Below are positions 12,097-20,880 of a DNA stretch of 64,000 nt, piece after piece (position 1 is the stretch's first letter; each line of letters begins with the position of its first letter). Origin of the DNA: Sabellastarte sp. h YS-2021. Taxonomy: Eukaryota; Annelida; Polychaeta; Sabellida; Sabellidae. The DNA is taken from positions 156,488,221 through 156,552,220 of the forward strand of contig OZ024930.1 of the NCBI GenBank assembly GCA_964017235.1. Direction: 5' to 3'. The notes under the pieces were generated by a model, which saw only the letters and a program-made list of their open reading frames with translations, ran no database searches and had not been told where the DNA came from. The position numbers and the translations under genes were made by a program.

Positions 12097-13588
12097 AAAT
12101 TTCCATGGTCAACTATATTTAATTTATCAGGTGATTTCGGAAATAACAGGGACATAATATCAAAACAAGACTCAACTCATTTTAAAATTAAAGTTTAAAT
12201 ACACACACACAAAATCGATGATATTATGTCAATGACATTTCATTCAAGTAGTCTGTAAAGAAATTATAATGTAGCATGTTAAACACATCTATTGCTTTAC
12301 AATAATAATATGATAAACCAAATTTAAGGACAAAACTTGATATAATGTTACAAACACAGTTCAGACTCATGGGATGTTATTTGTGCACTGTCTAAGTACC
12401 AAGGGTTTCAGAATTACACATATAAAGTTTTAAGGTCACTTAACAATTACATTGTAAACATTTTTCTTTAAAAGGTGCCATAAAGAATGCCCTGATCTTA
12501 AAAATAAGTTTCTTTTCAACAAGTACAAGGTTGATTTTTTATTGAAGATTGCTTCAACAAAAATTTGAGTCTGGTTTTATTTATTTTTTATTTCTATGTT
12601 AATAAACATTGTGTAGTATCCTTTAATCCAACACTACATATTCAAGAGTATCTTCATTTCAGTCATGGATTTTGAAGAATTTTTAATTAAGCTTTAGATA
12701 GCTGAATTGTTTATTCCTATGGCCTGAATCAAAGAAATATTAAGTATGGTAAGTTATCTTTGGGACTACAATATTATCATGAAGTGGATATCATCCTGGG
12801 GCCAAAGTATAAATGAATTCACCATGCATTTTTGCAGTTATTAGTCAAATAAGAATACCTAAAAATGCACTCACTCACACAACCATATGTAAGGTGGATT
12901 TTATAATCTCCAACCCAGTGAACTGGCAGGAGATGTCTCAGTTTGAAGAATTTTTACTTACCATAAACTCTGTGTTAAAAGTTACAAAACTAAAACTTTT
13001 CTCAATAAATAGTGCATTTATTTGATAGGATTTCATTTAAGAAAAATCCAGAATAAATATGTCAACATATAAATAGGTTTTGAAATGCATATGTACTATA
13101 CAACTTGCAATGGGTACTCTAAATCAAGGATTCATTATAAAATAACTAAATGAAATATTGACATTAAAAATTGTAAGTAGAGAAACTAATGTTCCCATTG
13201 CATTATTGTGGATATTTTAACTAATTTTTTAGGGTGCATCACTGGGACATTATTTTTTCCAATTCAAGCCTTAAAAAACTCTATATTTTAATTTTTGATC
13301 CCCAAAGAGATCCACTGTTGATGTTTTGGGTATGATCCATTAAAAACTCTTGTCATATGACTTTTTTTGATTTGAAGATTTTGTGTTGCAAACCAAACCA
13401 TTGCCAGATTTTCACCAAATTTGGTGAAAATGTGTACACTAAAAAGATATACATACATTTCTGTTTGAATATTCAGATTTTTGGATTTTATTGCCACAGA
13501 CTGAATCTTTAGACAGATTTTCACTAATTTTGGTTGCACAAGGTTACCTTGACTAGATATACAGCTGATGTAATTTTGGGTATGACCC
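12097..13588. other. Intergenic sequence between the two intact retroelements
   Basis: No supported gene. A perfect 24-bp palindrome lies at 13408-13431 (arm attttcaccaaa and its complement). The minus-strand frame 13288-13590 is AT-rich, spans that palindrome and has no recognisable domain. Confidence 0.45.
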
Positions 13589-13634
13589 AAAATTGCAAAT
13601 TTAATAAGTAAATTAAATTTTTATAAGTTAATAC

Positions 13635-13806
13635 CCTATCCAATGGACAATTGCTTTACCGGTCGGCGCGACCGGTCCCGCCAAACGCCAGAAAAAGACG
13701 TCCTGTATATACTACCGGCAGGACCGGTCACAGAGTGTGCATTCGCCAGGTGGCGCATCGTACTTCATTTCCTGTTTACCTCTTGACGTCATAGCATCTT
13801 TTTCGT
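13635..13806 (-). repeat. 3' inverted terminal repeat of DIRS 1
   Basis: 172 bp, the exact reverse complement of 19681-19852. It contains a CRE-type palindrome TGACGTCA (13784-13791), a short hairpin accggtc-ggcgc-gaccggt (near 13658) and a TATA-like gtatatac. The outer tip beyond it (13589-13634) is AT-rich and differs from the tip at the other end. Confidence 0.97.
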
Positions 13807-13866
13807 GTCTAATCCTAGTAAGACCCCTAGTAAGCTGATAGCGGGGCCGGTTGGGTGGGCCTTGTC

Positions 13867-13962
13867 TGTCCATTGGATAGGGTATTAACTTATAAAAATT
13901 TAATTTACTTATTAAATTTGCAATTTTATTGCGTTAATACATCCTATCCAATGGACAATTGC
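13867..13962 (-). repeat. Internal complementary region of DIRS 1
   Basis: Positions 13867-13927 are a perfect 61-bp inverted copy of the element's 3' outer tip (13589-13649). Positions 13923-13962 are a 40-bp inverted copy of its 5' outer tip (19833-19872). The two tips are fused head to tail here, as expected for the sequence that templates circle closure. The remainder, up to the recombinase stop codon at 14290, is non-coding and includes a C-run near 14120 and a ga-repeat near 14170. Confidence 0.96.
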
Positions 13963-14289
13963 TGAATAACTACCGCTTGGTAGGCGGGTAAGCAGCTAGG
14001 GACTCATGTGAACTCATAACAACAAATTTTAACCAATCCATTTGACCTGGGGTCAGAGAACCCTGAAAGGTCAGGGTCGGTCACTAACTCACCGGTTAAC
14101 CGGGAGCCCACCGACTTTGCCCCCCCCCCCCTTTTTCTTTCCTTCAGAGTTGATCTGAGTTGGAAAGATAGAGAGAGAGAGAGAGAGGGGCTGAGTTCAG
14201 TCCCAGAAGAAATAAACTTCCCAAAGGAAGCAAGTCACATATCTAACATATTTACAATATGTACATATTTACATATATACAATATCTCC

Positions 14290-17200
14290 TCACTTCTGGG
14301 CCTGGTGGTGCACCTGCTGGGCAGCCACTACAGGTCCCAGGTGGAAAAGCTCTGAGTCAGCCCAGGCAACATCCTTCAAATAGAATTGGGTGAAGGTGTT
14401 GTGAGATTTCCAGTGGCAGGCTGACAAGATCTGATCTAAGGAGATCCCTGATTGGAAAGCCTTAGAAGCAGCAAAGGCCCTAACATCATGGGCTTTAACC
14501 TGATGTAAGGTGAGGGCCTCCTGGTCAGAGAGCTCATAGCACAGAACCACCGTCTGTTTGATCCATGAGGAGATGGTGGCAGGCGAGATGTCTTTATCAA
14601 AACCCTTTTTGAAGGAGACAAAGACTAACTCCTTATTCTGCCTGAGGTCTGCAGTCCTGTCCAAGTAGTAACGCAGGGCTCTAACTGGACATAGGGACCT
14701 GTCACCCTTGAGTGACCTATCCAGAGATGGTGCCAGGGCTGGGATGACCACTGGTGCCACACTATCTGGACCTTCCTTAGCCAGCTGATTCTTGGATAGG
14801 AAGCTGGGTGAGGGGTACAAGGACACCTTAGACCAGTCTGACTGGTGTCTGATGTTCTTATGTAACCAAGCATGGATCTCACTCCTGCGTTTACCTGAAC
14901 CCAAAGCCAGCAGGAAAACCGTCTTGAAAGTTAAATGTTTCAAGGAGGACTCTTTCAGGGGTTCAAAAGGAGCCTTTGTGAGCTGATGTAAAACCAGTGA
15001 AAGGTTCCAGGAGGGGATACCCCTCCTGCCCTTAGGTCTGTCTCTATGGAAACTATCCAGGAGACGAGTGAGATTCTCATCTTTGCTGACATTAATGGTG
15101 GAGTTGCCCAGTTTGTCAGCAATGGCTGATCTGTAGCCATCAATAGTGCCTGGTTGTAACTTCTTGTCCTGGAACAAGTGCAGGAGGAAGTCAGCAATGG
15201 CCTTCAGAGGTGGTGCCCTGAAGTCCACCTGATTACTGAGGCACCACTTTGTAAAAATGGTCCACTTTGCCTCATAGACAGATCTGGTTGATCTTCTTTG
15301 AGGAGCCTCAATTCGTGCTGCCACTGCCTCAGAGAAGCCTTGCTCCTTGATTGCTGAGGCTCTAGGAGCCAGGCATGTAGGTTCAGATTCGACAGGTTCC
15401 TGTGAAGGACCTGGTTGAATGGCTGAGACACCAGGTTTGGTATGCTGGGCAGACAGAGTGGGATCTGGCTTGACATGGCTACCAGGTCCCAAAACCAGGG
15501 CATGTTGGGCCACCCTGGGGCAATCAGGATTATTCTGTTGCAGGGGTAGTCCTGGAGCTTCTCCACCACTTTGCCCAAGATGGCTGCCGGTGGGAAGGCG
15601 TATGGGTCCAGGTACTCCCAGGAGAGACTGAGTGCATCCACTGCCCAAGCCTGGGGGTCTGGCACCGGTGACACAAACTGGGGTAGTTTGTTGTTGAACC
15701 TGGTGGCAAACAGGTCCACTCTTGGCTGGTGCCACCTTTTGCATACAGCTTGGAATACTGCTGGATGAAGTGACCACTCTGTTTGAATGGTCTGGCCAAG
15801 TCTGGATAGCTTGTCTGCTATCACGTTCAGCCGGCCGGGGATGTGACGTGCCCTGAGGGTTACCTGTTGTCTGGTGCACCAGGACAGGATTCTCCACAGT
15901 AGGGCACACAGTGACCCCGACTTCATCCCCCCCTCTTTGTTGATATAGGCAACCACTGTTGTGTTGTCTGTAGCTATCAACACAGTCTTGTTGCAGACCA
16001 GGGTTCGAAACTCCTTTAGAGCTAGAAAAACTGCTTTTAGCTCTAAGTGGTTTATGTGCAACTTGCTTTCTGGAAGGGACCAAGTTCCCCTTGCAGTATG
16101 GTCGTCCAAATGAGCGCCCCACCCTTCGTTTGATGCGTCTGTAAAGATCTGCAGAGCATGTTTTAGAGGGTGTAATGGTTGACCTAATAGCACATTGCTT
16201 TCCTCCAGCCACCACCTTAGATGAGGGTGGAGGGACTTGGGGACCGATATCACCTTTTCCAGTGACTCTGGGACCCTCCAATTGTTTTTCAAATGCCACT
16301 GTATGGGTCTCATGTGGAGTCGCCCTAAGTGGACTTGTTTTTCTGTTGCTGTGAGGAGACCTATGAGGGACATGAATTTCCGGACCGGACAAACCGGATC
16401 CGACATCATTGATCTGATCTTGTCTGTCAAGGCCTGCCAACGTTCCTCTGTTGGTCTGACCTTGCCCTCTTTCAGGTCGAACTGGTAACCTACGAAGTTG
16501 AAGACCTGTTTGGGTGCCAGTTCTGACTTTTCCTTGTTCACCAGCCACCCTAGTTCCTGACAAAGTGTGACCAGGGTTTGAGTATGCTGGAGACAGGTGT
16601 GGAGGGTAGAGGCCCTCACCAGCCAGTCGTCTAGGTACTGGTGGATTCTTATACCTTGTCGTAAGGCCATGAGCTTGACCTCTTTGGCCACCACTGTGAA
16701 CTCCATGGGTGCTGTGGAAAGACCAAAGGGCAGGGCCTTGAACTGGTAGGATTGGCCCTGAATGTGAAAACGCATGTACTTCCTTGACTGACTGTGAATT
16801 GGTATGTGGAAGTAAGCGTCTTTGAAATCTATGGATGTGACCCACTCCCCTGCCTGTAGGGAGGTTCTTATTGTCTCTGGGGTCTCCATCTTGAAGGACT
16901 CTGTGTTTAAAAAGGTGTTCAAGGTGCTCAGATCCAAGATAGGTCTCCACCGGTTGTTGGGTTTGGGAACCAAAAATAGCCGGTTGTAAAACCCTAGGGA
17001 GGTCTGATTTGTTACCGGTTCTACTGCATTCTTGTTTGTCAGCTGAGTCAGTGCCTCCAAAAGGAAGGACTGTCTTTGGGGGTTTACATATTTGCTGATG
17101 ACCATTGGTGACCTGGTTAGGTTGGGTCTGAACCGGAAGGGAAGGGTGTAGCCCTCTCTCAGTATTCTGATAACTTTGGGACTGGCACCCAGAGTTTCCC

Positions 17201-17343
17201 ACTTTTCCCAAAACTGCTGAAGTCTTGCCCCTACAGGAAGATTTGAGACAACAGTTGGGACATTTGTGACAATTTTTACAAAACTCAAGTGATCTACACA
17301 GGAAACATCTTTCACATGGTTTATTTCTCTGATAGATTGACAA
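14290..17343 (-). CDS. DIRS 1 tyrosine recombinase frame (overlaps the RT frame)
   Basis: The frame is open for 1017 codons. The C-terminal part (about residues 650-1017, positions 15400-14290) is a tyrosine recombinase that would integrate the circular DNA copy of the element. Catalytic residues are visible: Arg in the GKRRSE box, H-D-V-R at His952/Arg955, and nucleophile Tyr988 in TQFYLK (codon 14382-14380). The upstream two-thirds overlaps the RT/RNase H frame for over 2 kb without a stop. It begins (ATG 17343) with a cluster of nine Cys within about 30 residues, arranged C-x2-C-x2-C-x5-C-x2-C-x2-C-x2-CC-x4-C. No ATG lies close to the recombinase domain itself, so its translation start is unclear: it may use the 17343 ATG, frameshifting or a spliced message. 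Extensive ORF overlap is known for Dictyostelium DIRS-1. The recombinase assignment is firm. Whether the N-terminal half is expressed is open. Confidence 0.88.
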   Translation of the reverse strand: MSIYQRNKPCERCFLCRSLEFCKNCHKCPNCCLKSSCRGKTSAVLGKVGNSGCQSQSYQNTERGLHPSLPVQTQPNQVTNGHQQICKPPKTVLPFGGTDSADKQECSRTGNKSDLPRVLQPAIFGSQTQQPVETYLGSEHLEHLFKHRVLQDGDPRDNKNLPTGRGVGHIHRFQRRLLPHTNSQSVKEVHAFSHSGPILPVQGPALWSFHSTHGVHSGGQRGQAHGLTTRYKNPPVPRRLAGEGLYPPHLSPAYSNPGHTLSGTRVAGEQGKVRTGTQTGLQLRRLPVRPERGQGQTNRGTLAGLDRQDQINDVGSGLSGPEIHVPHRSPHSNRKTSPLRATPHETHTVAFEKQLEGPRVTGKGDIGPQVPPPSSKVVAGGKQCAIRSTITPSKTCSADLYRRIKRRVGRSFGRPYCKGNLVPSRKQVAHKPLRAKSSFSSSKGVSNPGLQQDCVDSYRQHNSGCLYQQRGGDEVGVTVCPTVENPVLVHQTTGNPQGTSHPRPAERDSRQAIQTWPDHSNRVVTSSSSIPSCMQKVAPAKSGPVCHQVQQQTTPVCVTGARPPGLGSGCTQSLLGVPGPIRLPTGSHLGQSGGEAPGLPLQQNNPDCPRVAQHALVLGPGSHVKPDPTLSAQHTKPGVSAIQPGPSQEPVESEPTCLAPRASAIKEQGFSEAVAARIEAPQRRSTRSVYEAKWTIFTKWCLSNQVDFRAPPLKAIADFLLHLFQDKKLQPGTIDGYRSAIADKLGNSTINVSKDENLTRLLDSFHRDRPKGRRGIPSWNLSLVLHQLTKAPFEPLKESSLKHLTFKTVFLLALGSGKRRSEIHAWLHKNIRHQSDWSKVSLYPSPSFLSKNQLAKEGPDSVAPVVIPALAPSLDRSLKGDRSLCPVRALRYYLDRTADLRQNKELVFVSFKKGFDKDISPATISSWIKQTVVLCYELSDQEALTLHQVKAHDVRAFAASKAFQSGISLDQILSACHWKSHNTFTQFYLKDVAWADSELFHLGPVVAAQQVHHQAQK

Positions 17344-17852
17344 TAAACGGGATTTACACCTTTCTTTTGCGGTGACCCTCTGGCAATAGGAACACTTGCA
17401 ACAAAAGAGTTTACATGTGGAAACACAGTCTCGCTCTTGTTTGTCACTGGTTTTGGTGGGTTCAAGCCCTCCATCTTGTCGGATACATTTACAGAGTTCA
17501 CCAATCCGACCACATTTGCAAAACAGTGATTGTCATTTATACTTTTTAAAACCCCTGGCCGGCTTCTGGATGAAGTTGGAGGCTTTCCCACCACGTTGCT
17601 GAACAGTTTGCCGGTCTCTAATCTGCTTCCATGCCGGAGTAGTGGGCTTCCGGTCCGGCTGGTGAGGTGTTCGATTGGAGGAGACGTATGGATGAAAACG
17701 TCCAGGTTTCCTCGGTGTGGTACCAGCAGAACGCCTCTCTTCACTACGTAAGATCTCCTCTTCAGCCTTGACCAGTAAGCTGTCCGGGAAGAGTGATAGT
17801 TGGTGAACTGGAGACGTACGTAAAGCAGACAAGGTGTCCGGTTTGACCCCAC
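15204..17852 (-). CDS. DIRS 1 reverse transcriptase / RNase H polyprotein
   Basis: The frame has 882 codons. The RT core starts near residue 205 (PVGARL box, 17240) and carries motif A S-I-D-F-K-D-A (Asp342) and motif C Y-L-D-D (Asp408-409). RNase H follows with F-T-D-A-S (Asp572), and later the T-D-N-T and H-I-P-G boxes. A further conserved block contains D-L-F-A-T-R-F-N-N-K (from Asp713), A-F-P-P and a L-I-A-P-G-W-P segment. Its position and motifs fit the Dam-methyltransferase-like region reported in DIRS elements (inference). The first about 110 codons overlap the Gag-like frame (17533-17852) in another phase, and the first ATG at 17852 may not be the real start. No nonsense codon or frameshift is visible. 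The protein would copy element RNA into DNA and process the hybrid. Confidence 0.94.
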   Translation of the reverse strand: MGSNRTPCLLYVRLQFTNYHSSRTAYWSRLKRRSYVVKRGVLLVPHRGNLDVFIHTSPPIEHLTSRTGSPLLRHGSRLETGKLFSNVVGKPPTSSRSRPGVLKSINDNHCFANVVGLVNSVNVSDKMEGLNPPKPVTNKSETVFPHVNSFVASVPIARGSPQKKGVNPVYCQSIREINHVKDVSCVDHLSFVKIVTNVPTVVSNLPVGARLQQFWEKWETLGASPKVIRILREGYTLPFRFRPNLTRSPMVISKYVNPQRQSFLLEALTQLTNKNAVEPVTNQTSLGFYNRLFLVPKPNNRWRPILDLSTLNTFLNTESFKMETPETIRTSLQAGEWVTSIDFKDAYFHIPIHSQSRKYMRFHIQGQSYQFKALPFGLSTAPMEFTVVAKEVKLMALRQGIRIHQYLDDWLVRASTLHTCLQHTQTLVTLCQELGWLVNKEKSELAPKQVFNFVGYQFDLKEGKVRPTEERWQALTDKIRSMMSDPVCPVRKFMSLIGLLTATEKQVHLGRLHMRPIQWHLKNNWRVPESLEKVISVPKSLHPHLRWWLEESNVLLGQPLHPLKHALQIFTDASNEGWGAHLDDHTARGTWSLPESKLHINHLELKAVFLALKEFRTLVCNKTVLIATDNTTVVAYINKEGGMKSGSLCALLWRILSWCTRQQVTLRARHIPGRLNVIADKLSRLGQTIQTEWSLHPAVFQAVCKRWHQPRVDLFATRFNNKLPQFVSPVPDPQAWAVDALSLSWEYLDPYAFPPAAILGKVVEKLQDYPCNRIILIAPGWPNMPWFWDLVAMSSQIPLCLPSIPNLVSQPFNQVLHRNLSNLNLHAWLLEPQQSRSKASLRQWQHELRLLKEDQPDLSMRQSGPFLQSGASVIRWTSGHHL

Positions 17853-19557
17853 CCCTTATGAACTCTAAATAACTGTCCCGTCGGGCCAGGGTGAGATTAG
17901 CCATGCTGATGAAGACACCATCTGATAAATCCTGCATGGTACGCTGCATAGCCTGTGAAATGGACCGGTTAAAGGTAACCAGATATTCCAGTTCTTCAAC
18001 AGCTTGTTGTTGTTTCTCAGCACTTTTGCCCTTTGAGGAATCGAACCTGAGGGACTTTAACTGGGTGACCATGGAGTCCTGTACTTTGGTGAGGCATCTA
18101 GAGAGGCCAGCAGCGTGATTACACATCACTGATTGTTCTCTGAATGACCTCTCCCACCTTCTAAGGGTGTCCTGGCTGAAAGTCCTGGAAGCTGGAGCAG
18201 AAGGTAAACTGCGTCTTGCAACTCTAGAAAACATACTGTTAAGCTTTGCCGGTTCCGGAGACCAGTCACCAACAGCCTGGGTAGACGCATCCTTCTTAAC
18301 AGCTTGCATGTCGTACCACTTTGAAGTACGGGGTGTCTTGACAAATTGGTCACGCAGCAAACCACTGGTTTCTGTATTCCTGGCTGGATAACCTTGAGCA
18401 ATGGTTATATTTAGTTTCTCCAACTTTTTACAAAGCCATTCATCCACCGGCAATTTAACTGACACTTTACCGGTAGCCTTCACTCTAGAACCGGCAAAGG
18501 GATTGTCATCCATAGATGCAGCTGAGGTGTCATAATCCGGAATTTGATGCCAGCCCATGAAACTCCTCACCCCTCTCAAGGTTTCCCGGTAATTTGCATC
18601 TTCAGATAGCTCCTGGTCAGTGCTAGTTTCCGGTGCATCACCCTGGTAGTGAACACTAGCCGGTGAAACCGGTTCCGCATCCACCTCAGCCTCACTATCA
18701 GATTCCCTGGCAACCTCAGAATTCTGACCAATGGGAGGCGACTGGTTAGACAGCGTAGTTTCATAACCGGAAGGAAGAACCTCAGGACCTGCACCGGGAG
18801 CCTGTGGAGGCTGGGTGGCAGTCCCTGCACCGGGAACCAGTAAAGGTTGGGTGGCAACAGTCTCAGAGGTACCGGGGCCCTGAACAGGGTGGGTAGCACT
18901 CTTAGTAACTTCCTTCACAGCTTGTGTACCGGGAACCCCCAGCGGAGGTTGGGTAGCCGTCAACTGCGTAGCAACGTCACTAGTGCCCTCAGCAAACATA
19001 ACACTTGTAGAAGCACCCGGATCAAAGAAGGGGTGTTCTCTGGGCACCACAGAAGCAGAATTCACCGGTCTCACAGGGACAGCAAATGACTGGTTAATCA
19101 GCATTGCTTCCAGACGGGAAAATCTCTCACTCCACTTGTCATCAAGGGACTTGAGGTCGTCTGAAGAAGGCTTACTACTGTGCTTCCGTTTACTAGACCT
19201 TGGGGAACCATCATAACGCTTCTTCTTGTGCTTGGGAGAAGAATCAACAGGAGACTGCGTCCCTGAATTGACCGGACCCAGCAGTGAAACCTCAGACGGA
19301 TCAACAAGCTTGGGAGACGCACTAGATAATTCTTCAGATTTCTTCTGGCTAGAGCGTTCTTTCCGTTCCTTGTAGGTGGGGGTTGCCAACTGGTGGATCT
19401 GAGCAGGCGTAAACGCCTTACAGATACTACAATCCAACTTCTTCACACACGGGTCGTCTCCCACCCCCTTGTCACGACAACGCGCGCATTTCTTGTGGTT
19501 GTCGAAAAGGGCCATAACGTGCCCGCAAGAACCTCGTTTCTGTCCAGGAGACGACAT
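17533..19557 (-). CDS. DIRS 1 Gag-like protein (ORF1)
   Basis: This is the first frame of the element. I choose the ATG at 19557 (674 residues, starting M-S-S-P-G-Q). The frame continues upstream to an ATG at 19680, but that ATG abuts the inner edge of the ITR. The N-terminus holds a Cys/His cluster (C-G-H, C-A-R-C, D-C-S-I-C within 45 residues) that could bind metal. Next comes a long acidic Ser/Pro/Thr-rich middle with repeated T-Q-P-P/P-G-T motifs, then a basic Arg/Lys-rich C-terminus ending K-K-Y-K. This composition suits an RNA-binding structural protein. No enzymatic motif is visible. The last 320 bases overlap the RT frame. Confidence 0.85.
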   Translation of the reverse strand: MSSPGQKRGSCGHVMALFDNHKKCARCRDKGVGDDPCVKKLDCSICKAFTPAQIHQLATPTYKERKERSSQKKSEELSSASPKLVDPSEVSLLGPVNSGTQSPVDSSPKHKKKRYDGSPRSSKRKHSSKPSSDDLKSLDDKWSERFSRLEAMLINQSFAVPVRPVNSASVVPREHPFFDPGASTSVMFAEGTSDVATQLTATQPPLGVPGTQAVKEVTKSATHPVQGPGTSETVATQPLLVPGAGTATQPPQAPGAGPEVLPSGYETTLSNQSPPIGQNSEVARESDSEAEVDAEPVSPASVHYQGDAPETSTDQELSEDANYRETLRGVRSFMGWHQIPDYDTSAASMDDNPFAGSRVKATGKVSVKLPVDEWLCKKLEKLNITIAQGYPARNTETSGLLRDQFVKTPRTSKWYDMQAVKKDASTQAVGDWSPEPAKLNSMFSRVARRSLPSAPASRTFSQDTLRRWERSFREQSVMCNHAAGLSRCLTKVQDSMVTQLKSLRFDSSKGKSAEKQQQAVEELEYLVTFNRSISQAMQRTMQDLSDGVFISMANLTLARRDSYLEFIRGGVKPDTLSALRTSPVHQLSLFPDSLLVKAEEEILRSEERRSAGTTPRKPGRFHPYVSSNRTPHQPDRKPTTPAWKQIRDRQTVQQRGGKASNFIQKPARGFKKYK

Positions 19558-19680
19558 AATGATCAGTAACGTTGTAGAAATACTTCGTACTAATAAAAAA
19601 CAAGAAACTTGGAAGAGTTCGTTGTAAAAATTCAAAAACGTATGTCTGAAGAAATTCTTCTGCACACTCTTTCGCGCCAA

Positions 19681-19852
19681 ACGAAAAAGATGCTATGACG
19701 TCAAGAGGTAAACAGGAAATGAAGTACGATGCGCCACCTGGCGAATGCACACTCTGTGACCGGTCCTGCCGGTAGTATATACAGGACGTCTTTTTCTGGC
19801 GTTTGGCGGGACCGGTCGCGCCGACCGGTAAAGCAATTGTCCATTGGATAGG
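19681..19852 (-). repeat. 5' inverted terminal repeat of DIRS 1 (promoter end)
   Basis: 172 bp, identical in inverted orientation to the 3' ITR. It lies directly upstream of the Gag-like frame, so it should contain the promoter. It has a TATA-like gtatatac at about 19774-19781 and the CRE palindrome TGACGTCA at 19696-19703. The outer tip continues to about 19872 and is matched by the internal complementary region. Confidence 0.95.
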
Positions 19853-19872
19853 ATGTATTAACGCAATAAAAT

Positions 19873-20420
19873 GAACTGTTGCCATGGCAACAGTAGGTGT
19901 ACAGTTTTGTGTATTAATGTGTGTTGCTTTGAATTTGTGTAGTATCACAGAAGAAACCCCTTCAACGATTTAAAGTTTCCACAATAAGGCTTTGCTGAAT
20001 AAATATTATGTACTTAAACACCATTGTGTCAAATAAACACACAGAACAAGCTGATATTTGTTGCAAAAATTTATCCTGAACCAAGGAACCACAATACCCT
20101 AAATTTGATTGTCATTGTTTTATTTTGCTAATTTTGAGTCTTGTTACTTTTAACACAAAAAATATATATAAACATATTCTGTTATGGTAATATTACTAGG
20201 ATTTCCAGGGGCTGAACTCATAGAAAGGCTTAAGCCTGGTCTCAGACTCAAATCCGAGAAGTTTGACACTATTTGATTTAGCCTAAACACTCAAATTGTT
20301 TCACAAACAACAAAACAACAAAAGATTTGGTTCAGTCAAGGACTCGACTTTTAGCCTACCAAGGAGGTGACTCAAGTTTTATGCCCAGGGTCTCAAGCTA
20401 TATTTATTGCATTTAAATTA
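19873..20420. other. Intergenic spacer right of DIRS 1
   Basis: AT-rich, without a supported gene. The minus frame 19472-19948 is an out-of-frame read through the ITR and is not a gene. Confidence 0.45.
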
Positions 20421-20880
20421 ATAAAAATAACATTAGAGATGCCAGTACCCCACAGCCTAGGGAAATATTTTAATACCATGAGATATAGAAGTACTGTAAC
20501 AGTACAAAGTTCAGGATACTTTCAGAGCACTGTCAGTTATATAAAGGTCCAAACCAAGTATCAACTTCCTACACCTTACAGTTTCCGAGATATAGCCCAG
20601 ACAAGATTTTATAGGTCAAGGTCACTATGGCAAGGTCAAAGGTCAAATTAAGGTCACCATGACGTTGCACACCTACACCCCCTAACCAATGTCCCTACCA
20701 AGTATCAACTTCCTACACCTTACGGTTTCCGAGAGGTCACTATGGCAAGGTCAAAGGTCAAATCAAGGTCAGACCTTGAAGTTGCACACCCACACATCCT
20801 AACCAATGTCCCTACTAAGTATCAACTTCCTACACCTTACAGTTTCTCAGATACAATGTAAATAGGTGGCACCTGGGTTA
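20421..20880. repeat. Dispersed tandem-repeat element, family A copy 2
   Basis: The left end has the family phrase gagatgccagtaccccacag, then about 100 bp of flank ending tcagttatataaaggtcc. About two and a half units of roughly 145 bp follow (caagtatcaacttcctacac recurs at about 20554, 20698 and 20818). Two exact DR1-type motifs AGGTCAAAGGTCA lie at 20633-20645 and 20748-20760. A family-like tail with gcccacccacccatcc appears only at about 21908, so the copy is either truncated or interrupted between 20880 and 21900. Confidence 0.75.

Larger units (their letters stand above)
13589..19872 (-). mobile_element. Complete DIRS-type tyrosine-recombinase retroelement (DIRS 1), about 6.3 kb
   Basis: The element reads on the minus strand, with its 5' end at the high coordinate. 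It has perfect 172-bp inverted terminal repeats (13635-13806 and 19681-19852), distinct outer tips beyond each ITR, and an internal complementary region (13867-13962) that contains the complements of both outer tips joined together. This arrangement is diagnostic of DIRS elements, which integrate as a circle through a tyrosine recombinase and make no target duplication. Three long frames follow the expected order: Gag-like, RT/RNase H, and tyrosine recombinase. All appear intact. The element is visibly richer in G+C than its surroundings. The two ends share only aaaat, so the predicted empty site joins tatgaccc, aaaat and gaactg. Confidence 0.96.

Noticed and set aside
19472-19948. 158-codon minus-strand frame
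   Set aside because: It spans the DIRS 1 ITR and outer flank out of frame with the Gag-like protein.
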